The notes beneath the pieces were generated by a model, which saw only the letters and a list, made by a program, of their open reading frames with translations, was not told the origin of the DNA and did no database searches. A DNA stretch of 64,000 nucleotides from Bifidobacterium callitrichos DSM 23973. GTDB lineage: Bacteria > Actinomycetota > Actinomycetes > Actinomycetales > Bifidobacteriaceae. Positions 53,069-62,920 of the stretch are shown here, piece by piece. How positions within the stretch are numbered: position 1 is the first letter of the stretch; every line of letters starts with the position of its first letter. The translations under genes were made by a program, and so were the position numbers. The DNA lies in the NCBI RefSeq assembly GCF_000741175.1, contig NZ_JGYS01000013.1:24139-88138 (forward strand). The letters run 5' to 3'.

Positions 53069-54829
53069 TCACGCCAGCTCCCCGCCGTCCGGCGAGTACG
53101 TCGGCTTGGCCAGCGATGCGGGCAGGATCCGCTTGACGCTCTCCTCGAACAGTCGCATCCTTCGCGCGCCCATGCACTGCATGCGCTGCGCGAGCGTCAG
53201 CTTGCCGCGCAGCTCCTCCAGTTCGGTCGTGTCGAGCGCGAACTGCTCCTGATGCTCCGGCACGTCGAAATCGGGCGCGGATTTCGCCTGTTCGTACGCG
53301 GTCACCATCGTGTAGTAGCTGCGGGCGGGCAGGATCCCCTTGTCGAACGCGAACCGGAAGTTCGCCGTCCCCGCCGTGAACCGGTCGTGATAGTAGCGGA
53401 ATCGCCGACGCTCATCCGTATCGCCGTCCAGCACCCGGTACAGCACGACATCCATGTCCGCGACCTTGCTCATCCGCGAATACAGCTCTCCCGCGGCCAG
53501 CAGCTCCGGCGAGTAGATGCCCTCCGGCAGTCGCACGTCGTCCCACACCGACGCGCGATACAGTCGTCCCCAGTCCTCGTCGTTCAGATACCGCGCCTCC
53601 GTGTTGTGCCCGAACTCGTCGCCGAGCACGCGCACGCTCTTCAGGAACACGCTCTGATACGCCTCGAGCGCGTCGGTGAACACCGTCACCGACTCCGGCT
53701 CGCGCGCGCCCTCGGCCGACACTTCGGACACCGCATACAGCTGGTCGGGCGTGAACCGCTCCCAGCGCGACTTGGCCATATCCGCACCGGTCTTGATCAG
53801 CGCGTGCAGCAGCAGCTCGATGGCGCGGCGATCCAGCACCCCGTCGCTGCCCACGAACGCCACGTACTCGCCGTGCGCCGCATCCAGTCCGGCGTTCCTC
53901 GCCCGCGCCGCGACGTCGCCGTTCTCAGCCGCAGCGTCGTCGATCGCGTCGATCGCATCATCGGTCACGTCATCATCGGTCGCTTTGTCGATCGCATCGA
54001 TCGCAGCGGCATCGTCGCCTACGTGGTCGGCATCATCATGGTCGGCGTCGACGGGGGTCGTCGTGTCATGCGCGTCGGACTCCGTCCCTCTTCCGGGATC
54101 CGTGCCCTCGTTCTCGGAATCTATGCCTTCGCTCGCGGGATCCGTGTCTCCATTCCCGGGACCCATATCTCCGCGATCGGGCTCCGCGTCCGGCTTGCTG
54201 CTTTTGCTGTCCCGTTCCCCGCCGTCGTTCGGCGCATTAGGATCGCTCAGCATGATCGTCTTTACGCGGTCGTCGCGACGCGCGTACTCGTCGAGAATCA
54301 CCGGACCGTCGTCGTTCGACCCGTCGTCGACCAGAATCACCTCGAGATTCGCGTACGACTGGCGCAGGATCGAATCGACGCAGTATCGCACGGTCTCCGC
54401 CGCGTCGTGCACCGTCACGATCACCGACACCAGCGGCGAGACGGGGGATTGGGACTCATCGCCCGCAGCCACGAACTTCGGCATCACCCGGTGCGCTCGA
54501 TTGGCGCGATCCGCCCGGCGCGCGGCGCGTTCCTCGCCCGTCGGCGCATACGACGGCTCGATCGTGGCCGGCGTGGCCGGCGTGGCCGGTGTGGCCGAGT
54601 TGGCCGGTATAGCCAGCGCAGCCGGAGTGGCAGACATGGTTGGAGTAACGGGTGCGGTCGGCGTGATCGGCGTGACCGAGACGGCCGGTGCCTCCGCCGC
54701 GTCGGCCGTGGCCTGCGGCGGTGTGGTCGGAATCGCGTCGCCCGACGGTCCACCCGGAACCCCCGCCTCCGCCGAAAGCGGGGGCTCGGGACTCGGCGAT
54801 GCATACGGTTGCAGAGGCTCTTGCGGCAT
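53069..54829 (-). CDS. GT2-like protein with acidic insert and altered DxD motif
   Basis: A protein of 586 residues, a paralog of the 345-residue GT2 at 50646. The start at 54829 (MPQEPLQPYASPSPEPPLS) has GAGGGA four bases upstream. Three regions are visible: a Pro/Thr/Ala low-complexity head with ATPATPATP-type repeats (to about residue 120), the GT2 core and the shared C-terminal part. The GT2 core (SVIVTVHDAAETVRYCVDSIL, VILVDDGSND) is interrupted after ARRDDRVKTIML by about 110 Asp/Glu/Ser-rich residues. It resumes at ARNAGLDAAHGEYVAF. At the catalytic motif it reads VGSDG where the paralog has SDNDD. It may be inactive or use a different metal arrangement. A regulatory or scaffold role is possible. 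Confidence 0.8.
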   Translation of the reverse strand: MPQEPLQPYASPSPEPPLSAEAGVPGGPSGDAIPTTPPQATADAAEAPAVSVTPITPTAPVTPTMSATPAALAIPANSATPATPATPATIEPSYAPTGEERAARRADRANRAHRVMPKFVAAGDESQSPVSPLVSVIVTVHDAAETVRYCVDSILRQSYANLEVILVDDGSNDDGPVILDEYARRDDRVKTIMLSDPNAPNDGGERDSKSSKPDAEPDRGDMGPGNGDTDPASEGIDSENEGTDPGRGTESDAHDTTTPVDADHDDADHVGDDAAAIDAIDKATDDDVTDDAIDAIDDAAAENGDVAARARNAGLDAAHGEYVAFVGSDGVLDRRAIELLLHALIKTGADMAKSRWERFTPDQLYAVSEVSAEGAREPESVTVFTDALEAYQSVFLKSVRVLGDEFGHNTEARYLNDEDWGRLYRASVWDDVRLPEGIYSPELLAAGELYSRMSKVADMDVVLYRVLDGDTDERRRFRYYHDRFTAGTANFRFAFDKGILPARSYYTMVTAYEQAKSAPDFDVPEHQEQFALDTTELEELRGKLTLAQRMQCMGARRMRLFEESVKRILPASLAKPTYSPDGGELA

Positions 54830-56039
54830 GTATTCCCTCAGACTTCCTTCCCGGCGGTGACTTCCGACTGCGACGATTCCAGATTCCAGCAACGATTCCA
54901 ACTACAGCGACTCATAACCTATCCTCCCCGCGGCCCCGCCGCCCCAAAATGTTCGAATCCATCCCAATAACTCCATGACGCCTTCATACGAACTTCACGA
55001 TTTGTTCGATTTTGCCCCCTCGGTCGTGTTTGTGTGGTGCCTTTTGCGGGCTATTAGTCCTAGGCGCCCCCGCATGTTCGGTGCCGCGTTACGGCTGTGC
55101 TCTTGACGGGAATGGAACGCTATTGGTCCTGTGTTCGCCTGGTGCCGCGTGTGTATTGACTCATCAGAGGCTCCTTTGGACCGTGCAGCTGACATGCAAA
55201 GCGGATCCGAGAGATGCCGAATGCGCTAATGAAGTGCTAGCGAAGCAATGGTCTCGCCACAACGCTCCTGTCGATCGATTGCCGTTCTTGCCGTGGCAGG
55301 ATTTCATGCCACAACTCAAGTTGAATCGCCGATTGGGCATGTTGTGGTGGCACTCTTCAACGAAGCGCGAGTGGAAGTGGATTCCGCAGTAGAGGGGTGG
55401 TGGACGGTAGGAGCTTGAAAAGCTTGAAATTCCAACGATTCTGGTAGATGTCACGATGAGTGGGTTGTTGGCGGAGAGGAAGAGGCGTTGCCATAACTCC
55501 CTGAATCGCCATTTTCTCTCGAGTTGTGGCAAGGGAGCATGCCACGACTCGTTCAAAATGTGTGGGATCGCACGTTGTGGCCGGGGATCATGCCACAACT
55601 CGTTCAGAATGTGTGGGATCGCACGTTGTGGCCGGGGATCATGCCACGACTCGTCAACGCCACGCGAATCCGCTCGTTATGGCAAAGGGCGGGCAAAGGG
55701 CCGTGCCGCAACGCATCCAAACCTTGGACTGGTCGCATAACCGTCCAAAAAACATCCGCACCCCCAACTGAACAGAATCGTACGTTGTGGCATTATTCCT
55801 GCGTATGTACGGGCGCGCGGAATCACGCGGAATCATCTTGATGGGGCACGTGGGAATGAAATATGCGGCAACCATCTTGACAAACCATCTTGGCGGGGCT
55901 TGGCGGGGCGCGGTCCTGAATTCGCGGACAGTTTCATTCCGCGTGGTGAGCGATGGTTGCGGTGCTATCCGGAATGAGTAGTCTATTGCGGGTTTCCCTG
56001 TGCGAAGGGTGCTAGAAGAAACGAAGGAGTGCATACGCT
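54830..56039. other. 1.2-kb non-coding region with repeat array
   Basis: No gene is supported. Open frames here are short and driven by repeats. The interval 55256-55791 holds the GTTGTGGC / GCCACAAC array. The ribosome-binding site of the gene at 56040 (AAGGAG) closes the region. Confidence 0.7.
55256..55791. repeat. GTTGTGGC / GCCACAAC repeat array
   Basis: Motif copies in either orientation lie at 55256, 55308, 55341 (partial), 55490, 55523, 55541, 55574, 55592, 55625, 55643, 55676 and 55784, some with one change. Between 55523 and 55650 they form an approximately 51-bp tandem unit with hairpin pairs (GTTGTGGC, ten bases, GCCACAAC) and a spacer ending GTGTGGGATCGCAC. Confidence 0.8.
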
Positions 56040-56600
56040 ATGACGAGCGAGCAGAGCGAGCAGAAGAACGAGAACATTACCGAGACTACCGGCGTCACCG
56101 AGAACGCGAAGAACACCGAAACCGGCACCACGAACGCCGCCGCCCCCGCCGCCAAGCAGTCGAGGAAGGACCCGATCATCGGCATCATCGTCGCGATCGT
56201 GGTGGTCGTGATTGCGGTCGTCACGTTCATGCTGATCAACGGCGGCGACAAGGCCAGCGCCGAATCCGTCGAGAACTGCCAGCTGCAGGTCGAGGCCCTG
56301 AAGGCGCATCAGGAGGCGCTGAAGACCACGCAGGAATCGGCCGACGAAGCCGCCAAGCTCACCGCGAAGGACGTCGAGGACGCCTCCCTGCTGGACGACC
56401 TCAAGACCGCGCAGGCCGAGATCGACGAGCTCGGCGACGCCCCCACCTGCCCGACCGACGGTTCCCAGCAGGAGGTCGACGACGCCACGCAGGCCATCCG
56501 TGACTACGCCGACAACCTGCGCGGCGCCACGAGCAGCCTCGACGCCGCCGCCAAGGCTGCGATCGCCTCCAACGAGGCACTGACCGGCACCGCCGAGTGA
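56040..56600 (+). CDS. Single-pass membrane protein with extracytoplasmic helical domain
   Basis: A 186-residue protein with AAGGAG ten bases before the ATG. A charged, Glu/Asn/Thr-rich cytoplasmic tail of about 40 residues precedes one membrane helix (IIGIIVAIVVVVIAVVTFML). The external part is helical and Glu/Ala-rich (QLQVEALKAHQEALKTTQE), with a Cys pair at NCQLQ and PTCPTDG that could form a disulfide. I do not recognise a family. Its stop abuts the stop of the convergent GT2 gene with no base between (TGATCA). It may be a lipid-independent membrane-anchored accessory factor. There is no evidence for a specific role. Confidence 0.75.
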   Translation: MTSEQSEQKNENITETTGVTENAKNTETGTTNAAAPAAKQSRKDPIIGIIVAIVVVVIAVVTFMLINGGDKASAESVENCQLQVEALKAHQEALKTTQESADEAAKLTAKDVEDASLLDDLKTAQAEIDELGDAPTCPTDGSQQEVDDATQAIRDYADNLRGATSSLDAAAKAAIASNEALTGTAE

Positions 56601-57674
56601 TCAGTTGAACCCGACCACGCGCTCGGCCACGCGATACCCCCAGCGGATCACGAATCGCCCGGCCGAGCCGTGCAGGTTCAGCGCCCGAGACATCGGCTTG
56701 CGTCGCACATCCCGATAGATCGATGACGAATGATCGCGGATGTCGGCCCACAGCTGCTTCTTCTTCGCGTAGTTCTCCGAGTCGCGCGAGAGAATCAGGA
56801 ACACGCTCGCCACCGAGCTCTCGATCGCGAGGAAGTGGATCATGTACCGGTATAGGCCATCCGGCACGGTCCCACGCTCCGGCGTCGCCTCGACCATGCG
56901 ATGATTGACGAGAATCAGCTGGTCGACGCGGCGGATCATCACATCAGTCTGCACGCTCTGCCCGTCGCGTCCGATGAAGTAGTGGTAGAACGGCGTATCC
57001 AGATATCGCAGCGACTTCACCCACGGGAACGGCTGGTACGCGTAGATGAAATCGACGTAGAACGTGTTCTCCGGCAGCTGCATCCCCGACTCGCGCACGA
57101 CGGCCGTGCGGAAGATCAGCGCGTGCATCAGGATGTATTCGGCGAGTCCGAAATGTCCGAGATCGTCCCAGGTGAGGCGCTCGCCGGCCTTCATCGCGTG
57201 GCGGAAGTTGACCTCGTGCTTGTGACGCTTGCCGACCTTGTCGTACACGTAGTTGGTCACGAGCATGTCGATCGGGGCGTCGGCGTCGATGCCGCCCTTC
57301 TCGGCCTCGTCGCGCAGCACGCTCATTACCTGTTCGAGCGATTCCGGTCCGACCCAGTCGTCGGCGTCGACGACCTTCACGTACATGCCGCGGGCGGCGG
57401 CGATGCCGGTGTTGACCGCGCCGCCGTGCCCCTTGTTCTCCTGATGGATCGCCCTGACGACTCCGGGGAATCGCCGTTCGAACGCGCGCGCCACCTCCAG
57501 CGTCGAGTCCTTCGACCCGTCGTCGACGACGAGCACCTCGATATCGTCGATGCGTTTCGCCGCAGTGAGCGAGTGCACGCAACGCTCCAGATACGTTTCC
57601 ATGTTGTAGGCCGGAACCACGAAGGTGAGTGTCTTGGGCGTCCTGTTGGCCGTCGTCGTCGCCGGTAGTGTCAT
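56601..57674 (-). CDS. GT2-family glycosyltransferase
   Basis: A 357-residue GT-A glycosyltransferase starting at ATG 57674. TFVVPAYNMETYLERCVHSL, VLVVDDGSKDST, GHGGAVNTGIAAA and VVDADDWVGPESL are intact donor- and metal-binding motifs. The C-terminal half (FRTAVVRESGMQLPENTFYVD, YFIGRDGQSV) is typical of bacterial GT2 enzymes that add sugars to surface polymers. It stands at the right border of the glycan region and is not an obvious paralog of the two GT2 genes beside glf. Confidence 0.9.
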   Translation of the reverse strand: MTLPATTTANRTPKTLTFVVPAYNMETYLERCVHSLTAAKRIDDIEVLVVDDGSKDSTLEVARAFERRFPGVVRAIHQENKGHGGAVNTGIAAARGMYVKVVDADDWVGPESLEQVMSVLRDEAEKGGIDADAPIDMLVTNYVYDKVGKRHKHEVNFRHAMKAGERLTWDDLGHFGLAEYILMHALIFRTAVVRESGMQLPENTFYVDFIYAYQPFPWVKSLRYLDTPFYHYFIGRDGQSVQTDVMIRRVDQLILVNHRMVEATPERGTVPDGLYRYMIHFLAIESSVASVFLILSRDSENYAKKKQLWADIRDHSSSIYRDVRRKPMSRALNLHGSAGRFVIRWGYRVAERVVGFN

Positions 57675-58080
57675 ATGGTTTCGGTCCTCAACATCACAAA
57701 TCGGGTGGTACTTTCAACGCCACAGACTAGCACTCATTCGACTAGGCGGGCATTAGGATACATATTCTGCACATCGCGCAGCACAGTATGCGATCGTCGG
57801 GAGAGCGATCATCGGGGAATCGGGGGCCTCTTCATACGGAATTGCCACAACGCGCGATTCCTGACGTTTTTCTCGAGCTGTGACACGGATCGCCAGCAAT
57901 GCGGGCGATCACGCACAGAGGGGAATTCGTGGAATGGCGGAATTCCAATCTTTCTGATGATCAGGTTTCGACTCTCACTCGCTGCAGGTCCGTAGTTCTT
58001 GTCACGACGTGCGATTCCCGCCGATATAGGCAAGTTGTGACAACGATAATTGCCATGACGTACCGAAAGGCGATCAGGAA
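57675..58080. other. Gap between GT2 and the TetR gene
   Basis: No gene is supported. It carries scattered GTTGTGGC-type repeats (57844, 58033 partial and 58085, the last overlapping the TetR stop). Confidence 0.6.
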
Positions 58081-58092
58081 TCACGTTGTGGC
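57844..58092. repeat. GTTGTGGC-type repeats, second cluster
   Basis: GCCACAACGCGCGATTCCTG (57844), GTCACGACGTGCGATTCCCG (about 58000) and GCCACAACGTGATTCCTG read on the minus strand from 58092 follow one consensus. The same consensus appears inverted in the array at 55574-55632 (GGATCGCACGTTGTGGC). The last copy encodes the final codons and stop of the TetR gene. Confidence 0.65.
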
Positions 58093-58881
58093 ATTCGCCG
58101 CATCTGGCATACCCGCCGTATCCGCCGCTTCGCCACTCGCCTCTTCGCCTACATCACCATTCGCGTCCGTGGTCTCCGTGGTCTCATCGGGATCTGTGGT
58201 TGCGGTCGTCGCCGCGCCCCTCGTCATCGACGCGGCCTTCTCCGCCGCCCGCCGTGCGCGCTCGCCCTCGAACAGCAGCTTCGGCTTGGAATCCAGGCGA
58301 CTCAACCCGTGCCATGCCAGATCCACGATGTACGCGGCCAGCTGCTCCTTGCTCACCTTCGGCCGATCCGCCCAGTACTGTCCGGTGAACACGGTCATGC
58401 CGACGAGCATCTGCGCGTAGTACGGCACGCCCTTCGGCGAGAGCTTCTGCCGTTTGAACGCAGCCGTGAGCAGGTCCTCGACGCGCAGGGAGATGTCGCC
58501 CAGCAGCGAGCTGAACGATCCGGACGGGTCGGTGCTCGGCGAGTCGCGCGAGAGCACCTGGAACCCCTCCGCGTTTTCCTCGATGTAGGTGAGCAGCGCC
58601 AGCGCGGTGCGTTCGACGATCCGCCGCGGGTGCATCGTCGGATCGTCGAGCGCGGCGGTGAGCGTGGAGGTCAGCGCCTGCATTTCGCGATCGACGATGA
58701 CGGCGTACAGGCCCTCCTTGCCTCCGAAATGTTCGTAGACGATCGGCTTGGACACCTTCGCGTGACTGGCGATCTCCTCGACGCTCACCGCCTCGAATCC
58801 CTTGGTCGCGAACAGCGACCGTCCGATGCGGATGAGTTGCTCCCGTCGCTGATACGACGTCATACGTGAGGAAGTGACCAT
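58081..58881 (-). CDS. TetR-family transcriptional regulator
   Basis: A 266-residue regulator, longer than the usual 190-220. The N-terminal helix-turn-helix is clear: RREQLIRIGRSLFATKGFEAVSVEEIASHAKVSKPIVYEHFGGKE, read as separate helices. The ligand-binding part ends near residue 210. A low-complexity acidic tail follows (Thr/Asp/Glu/Ala-rich, with TTATTDPDETTE), which is absent from most family members. Target and ligand are unknown. The gene is divergent from ftsY across a repeat-rich spacer, and the spacer's CGTACG palindromes are candidates for its operators. Confidence 0.88.
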   Translation of the reverse strand: MVTSSRMTSYQRREQLIRIGRSLFATKGFEAVSVEEIASHAKVSKPIVYEHFGGKEGLYAVIVDREMQALTSTLTAALDDPTMHPRRIVERTALALLTYIEENAEGFQVLSRDSPSTDPSGSFSSLLGDISLRVEDLLTAAFKRQKLSPKGVPYYAQMLVGMTVFTGQYWADRPKVSKEQLAAYIVDLAWHGLSRLDSKPKLLFEGERARRAAEKAASMTRGAATTATTDPDETTETTDANGDVGEEASGEAADTAGMPDAANATT

Positions 58882-58930
58882 ATGAGTGCAGTCTAGTCGG
58901 CGGCTTGGTCGGGGGCCGGGATGCCTTGCG

Positions 58931-59164
58931 GCGTACGTTCTCTGTGGTTGATTGCGGCCTGATCCCGGAATGCGTACGCTGAGTCCGGCTCGGCGTACGT
59001 TCCTCGTGGCGATATCAGCACTATCACCCGTGTTCGTACGCTGCCATCGACTCGGCGTACGTTTTCGGGTGATAGGGAGGCTGGAGCCACGATCTGCGTA
59101 CGCTGAGCTGTGTCTGGCGTACGCAAGTCGTGACTAGCGCCGAGATACCCCCGATCAACGTACG
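58931..59164. repeat. Array of eight (G)CGTACG palindromes
   Basis: GCGTACG or CGTACG occurs at 58931, 58972, 58993, 59035, 59055, 59096, 59117 and 59159, with pair spacings of about 20 and about 41 bases alternating. GCGTACGCTGAG and GCGTACGTTC flanks recur. Confidence 0.85.
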
Positions 59165-59193
59165 AGGTGTCATCGGGCATGGTGGGGTCGACC
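59164..59193 (+). repeat. 30-bp direct repeat, copy 1
   Basis: Matches 59225-59254 with two differences. Starts GAGGTG and ends GGGGTCGACC. Confidence 0.8.
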
Positions 59194-59224
59194 TCGGACA
59201 GGCGTCATCCAAGACCGGCAGCGT

Positions 59225-59254
59225 GAGGTGCCATCGGGCCTGGTGGGGTCGACC
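59225..59254 (+). repeat. 30-bp direct repeat, copy 2
   Basis: Second copy, running directly into the decamer array. Confidence 0.8.
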
Positions 59255-59311
59255 GGGACTGGCCGGGACTGGCCGGGACTGGCCGGGACTGGCTGGGACT
59301 GACCGGGCTGG
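59251..59311 (+). repeat. Decamer tandem array (GGGACTGGCC)n
   Basis: Four exact or near-exact decamers and two diverged ones occur in a row, about 50 bases before the ftsY start. Tandem arrays of this kind can vary in copy number. Confidence 0.85.
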
Positions 59312-59361
59312 CCGGGGTCCTGTCGACCGCCCAATAGACGCCCTTCATTAGACTGGGGATC

Positions 59362-60972
59362 ATGGATAGCAATACTTTGGCCATGATTGGCGTCGGCGTA
59401 GTCGCGATCGTTCTGATCCTGCTCGCCGTGTGGTTCTCCAAGTCGCGCAAGCGCGATCTTGACAAGGTCTTCGAGGAGCGCGAGCAGCTCCGCGAACGGG
59501 AAGAGCAGGACGAGGAACGGCGCAGGGCCGACGAGGCCGCGAAGGCCGTGAAGGAGTCGACGACCGTCGAGCCGGCGGAGTCGTCGGAGACATCGGCGAA
59601 GCGGCCGGCGGCGGAACGCTCCGATACGTCCGAATCGGCTCCCGCGCGCGCTGCATCGACTGCGGCGGCCGTCACCTCAACTGTGCCCGGGGAACGGGAA
59701 TCGCAGGAATCACGGGCCGCCGAAACATCCGCCTTCGACGGGGAATCGGCCGGAACGGGCCCGTCGACTGCGGCGGCCGATCAGCCCGAGGAGACCGAGG
59801 GATCCACCGTTTCCGAGGGCTCCGCAGTCGCGGCCGCCCAGCCCGCTGCCGAAGAATCCGAGGCCGATGAGTCGGCTCCGGAAACCGAGTCCCATATCGA
59901 ATCCACGCCTCGTCCGGTGCAGGCCGCCCAGCCCGAGTTCCAGCCCGCACAGCCGGCCACTGCCCCCCAGCCCGTAACCCCCCAGCCCACACAGCCGACT
60001 CCCGTCCCAACCCCCAAGCCGGCAACCCCCAAGTCCGAAGCTCCGGAGAAGGTCGTCTCCCGACTGACCCGCCTTAAGGAGAAGCTTGCCAAGTCGAGCA
60101 ACCCGTTCGGCAAGGCCCTGTTCAACATCCTCACCAAGGACAACCTCTCCGAATCCGACTGGGAGGATGTCGAGGACACGCTGCTGCTCGCCGACGTCGG
60201 CGCCGAGGCCTCCGGCCAGCTCGTCGACGATCTGCGCACCGACGCCCGCGTCACCGGCAAGGCGACTCCCGACGAGGTGCGCGCGGCCCTGAAGGAGAAG
60301 CTCCTCGATCTGGTCGGCCGTGACATGGATCGTCGACTCAACGCCGACAAGCCCGGCGCGAACAGGCCGAGCGTCATCATCATGGTCGGCGTCAACGGCA
60401 CCGGCAAGACCACGACCGCCGGCAAGCTCGCCCGGCTGTTCGTCTCCGAGGACAAGAAGGTCGTCATGGGCGCTGCCGACACGTTCCGCGCCGCCGCCGC
60501 CGATCAGCTCGAGACGTGGGGCGCCCGCGTGAACGTGCCGGTCGTGCGCTCCGACAAGGACGGCGCCGATCCGGCGTCGGTCGCCTTCGAAGCCAGCGCG
60601 AAGGCCAAGGAGATGAACGCTGACGTGCTCATCATCGACACCGCCGGACGCCTGCAGAACAAGTCCAACCTGATGGACGAGCTCGGCAAGATCCGCCGCG
60701 TCACCGAGAAGAACCTGCCCGTCGACGAGGTCCTGCTCGTCCTCGACGCCACCACCGGCCAGAACGGCATGACCCAGGCCAAGGTGTTCGCCGAGGCGAT
60801 CGGCATCACCGGCGTGGTTCTCTCGAAGCTCGACGGCTCCGCCAAGGGCGGCATCGTGATCTCCGTGCAGAAGGAGCTCGGCGTCCCCGTCAAGCTCGTC
60901 GGCCTCGGCGAAGGCCCCGACGACCTCGCCCCCTTCACCCCCGAATCCTTCGTCGACGGCATCCTCGCCTAG
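59362..60972 (+). CDS. ftsY: Signal recognition particle receptor FtsY
   Basis: Membrane-associated GTPase of 536 residues that docks SRP-ribosome complexes for membrane-protein insertion. An N-terminal helix (LAMIGVGVVAIVLILLAVWF) may anchor it. Residues about 35-230 form an acidic, Glu/Ala/Pro-rich linker ending in Pro-Gln and Pro-Thr repeats. The NG domain follows: GVNGTGKTTTAGKLA (P-loop, about residue 343), DTFRAAAADQLETWG, DTAGRLQNKSNLMDEL and LSKLDGSAKGG. GGGG four bases before the ATG serves as ribosome-binding site. The membrane segment plus long acidic region is typical of actinobacterial FtsY. Confidence 0.97.
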   Translation: MDSNTLAMIGVGVVAIVLILLAVWFSKSRKRDLDKVFEEREQLREREEQDEERRRADEAAKAVKESTTVEPAESSETSAKRPAAERSDTSESAPARAASTAAAVTSTVPGERESQESRAAETSAFDGESAGTGPSTAAADQPEETEGSTVSEGSAVAAAQPAAEESEADESAPETESHIESTPRPVQAAQPEFQPAQPATAPQPVTPQPTQPTPVPTPKPATPKSEAPEKVVSRLTRLKEKLAKSSNPFGKALFNILTKDNLSESDWEDVEDTLLLADVGAEASGQLVDDLRTDARVTGKATPDEVRAALKEKLLDLVGRDMDRRLNADKPGANRPSVIIMVGVNGTGKTTTAGKLARLFVSEDKKVVMGAADTFRAAAADQLETWGARVNVPVVRSDKDGADPASVAFEASAKAKEMNADVLIIDTAGRLQNKSNLMDELGKIRRVTEKNLPVDEVLLVLDATTGQNGMTQAKVFAEAIGITGVVLSKLDGSAKGGIVISVQKELGVPVKLVGLGEGPDDLAPFTPESFVDGILA

Positions 60973-60988
60973 CTCGATTAACAATCGC

Positions 60989-61052
60989 GTAACCTGCCGT
61001 AACGAACTCAAAACCAACCGGGCGTTCACTACCGAACTGTTAGCCCCGTTAC
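60989..61052. promoter_or_regulatory. Clustered GTAAC boxes upstream of amtB
   Basis: GTAAC occurs at 60989 and 60999, followed by AAAAC at 61010 with a 6-base gap, and GTTAC at 61048. The GTnAC-n6-GAAAC layout of actinobacterial GlnR sites is approached with one mismatch. The location before a nitrogen operon makes this a candidate operator only. Confidence 0.3.
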
Positions 61053-61164
61053 AGGGGACGGCAATAACGAACAGAGACCCGATCCGTCGTGCGGCAGGCC
61101 GTGACATCAAGTCAGGGCGCGGCGCGTGCGGCCAGACCGGGAAGGATAAGAGAGGGAGGTAGAC

Positions 61165-62791
<1,627 letters not shown>

Positions 62792-62854
62792 CGATTGACA
62801 GTCGTCCGGACTTTGCGTGACTTCGTCCACGGGTTCGGGCCATCAATAGACAGG

Positions 62855-62897
62855 GAGTCCCCGCACGCTGCTATCGGAGCCGTGCGGGGACTCTTTT
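62855..62897 (+). terminator. Terminator after glnB
   Basis: A perfect 13-bp stem GAGTCCCCGCACG / CGTGCGGGGACTC encloses a 13-base loop and is followed by TTTT. It lies 23 bases before the glnD start, so glnD depends on read-through or on its own promoter. Confidence 0.88.
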
Positions 62898-62920
62898 GAT
62901 ACACAGGAAAAGAGCTGGCA

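Larger units (their letters stand above)
58882..59361. other. Divergent spacer between TetR gene and ftsY
   Basis: Filled with repeats: eight CGTACG palindromes, two 30-bp direct repeats and a decamer tandem array. No gene is supported. Confidence 0.7.

Noticed and set aside
55012..55392. 126-codon open frame in the non-coding region before the membrane-protein gene
   Set aside because: It runs through the GTTGTGGC repeat array, has no ribosome-binding site and its product looks random.
55523..55650. Possible CRISPR array from the regularly spaced repeats
   Set aside because: The units are tandem with near-identical spacers, the motif occurs in both orientations with hairpin pairs, and no cas gene is present.
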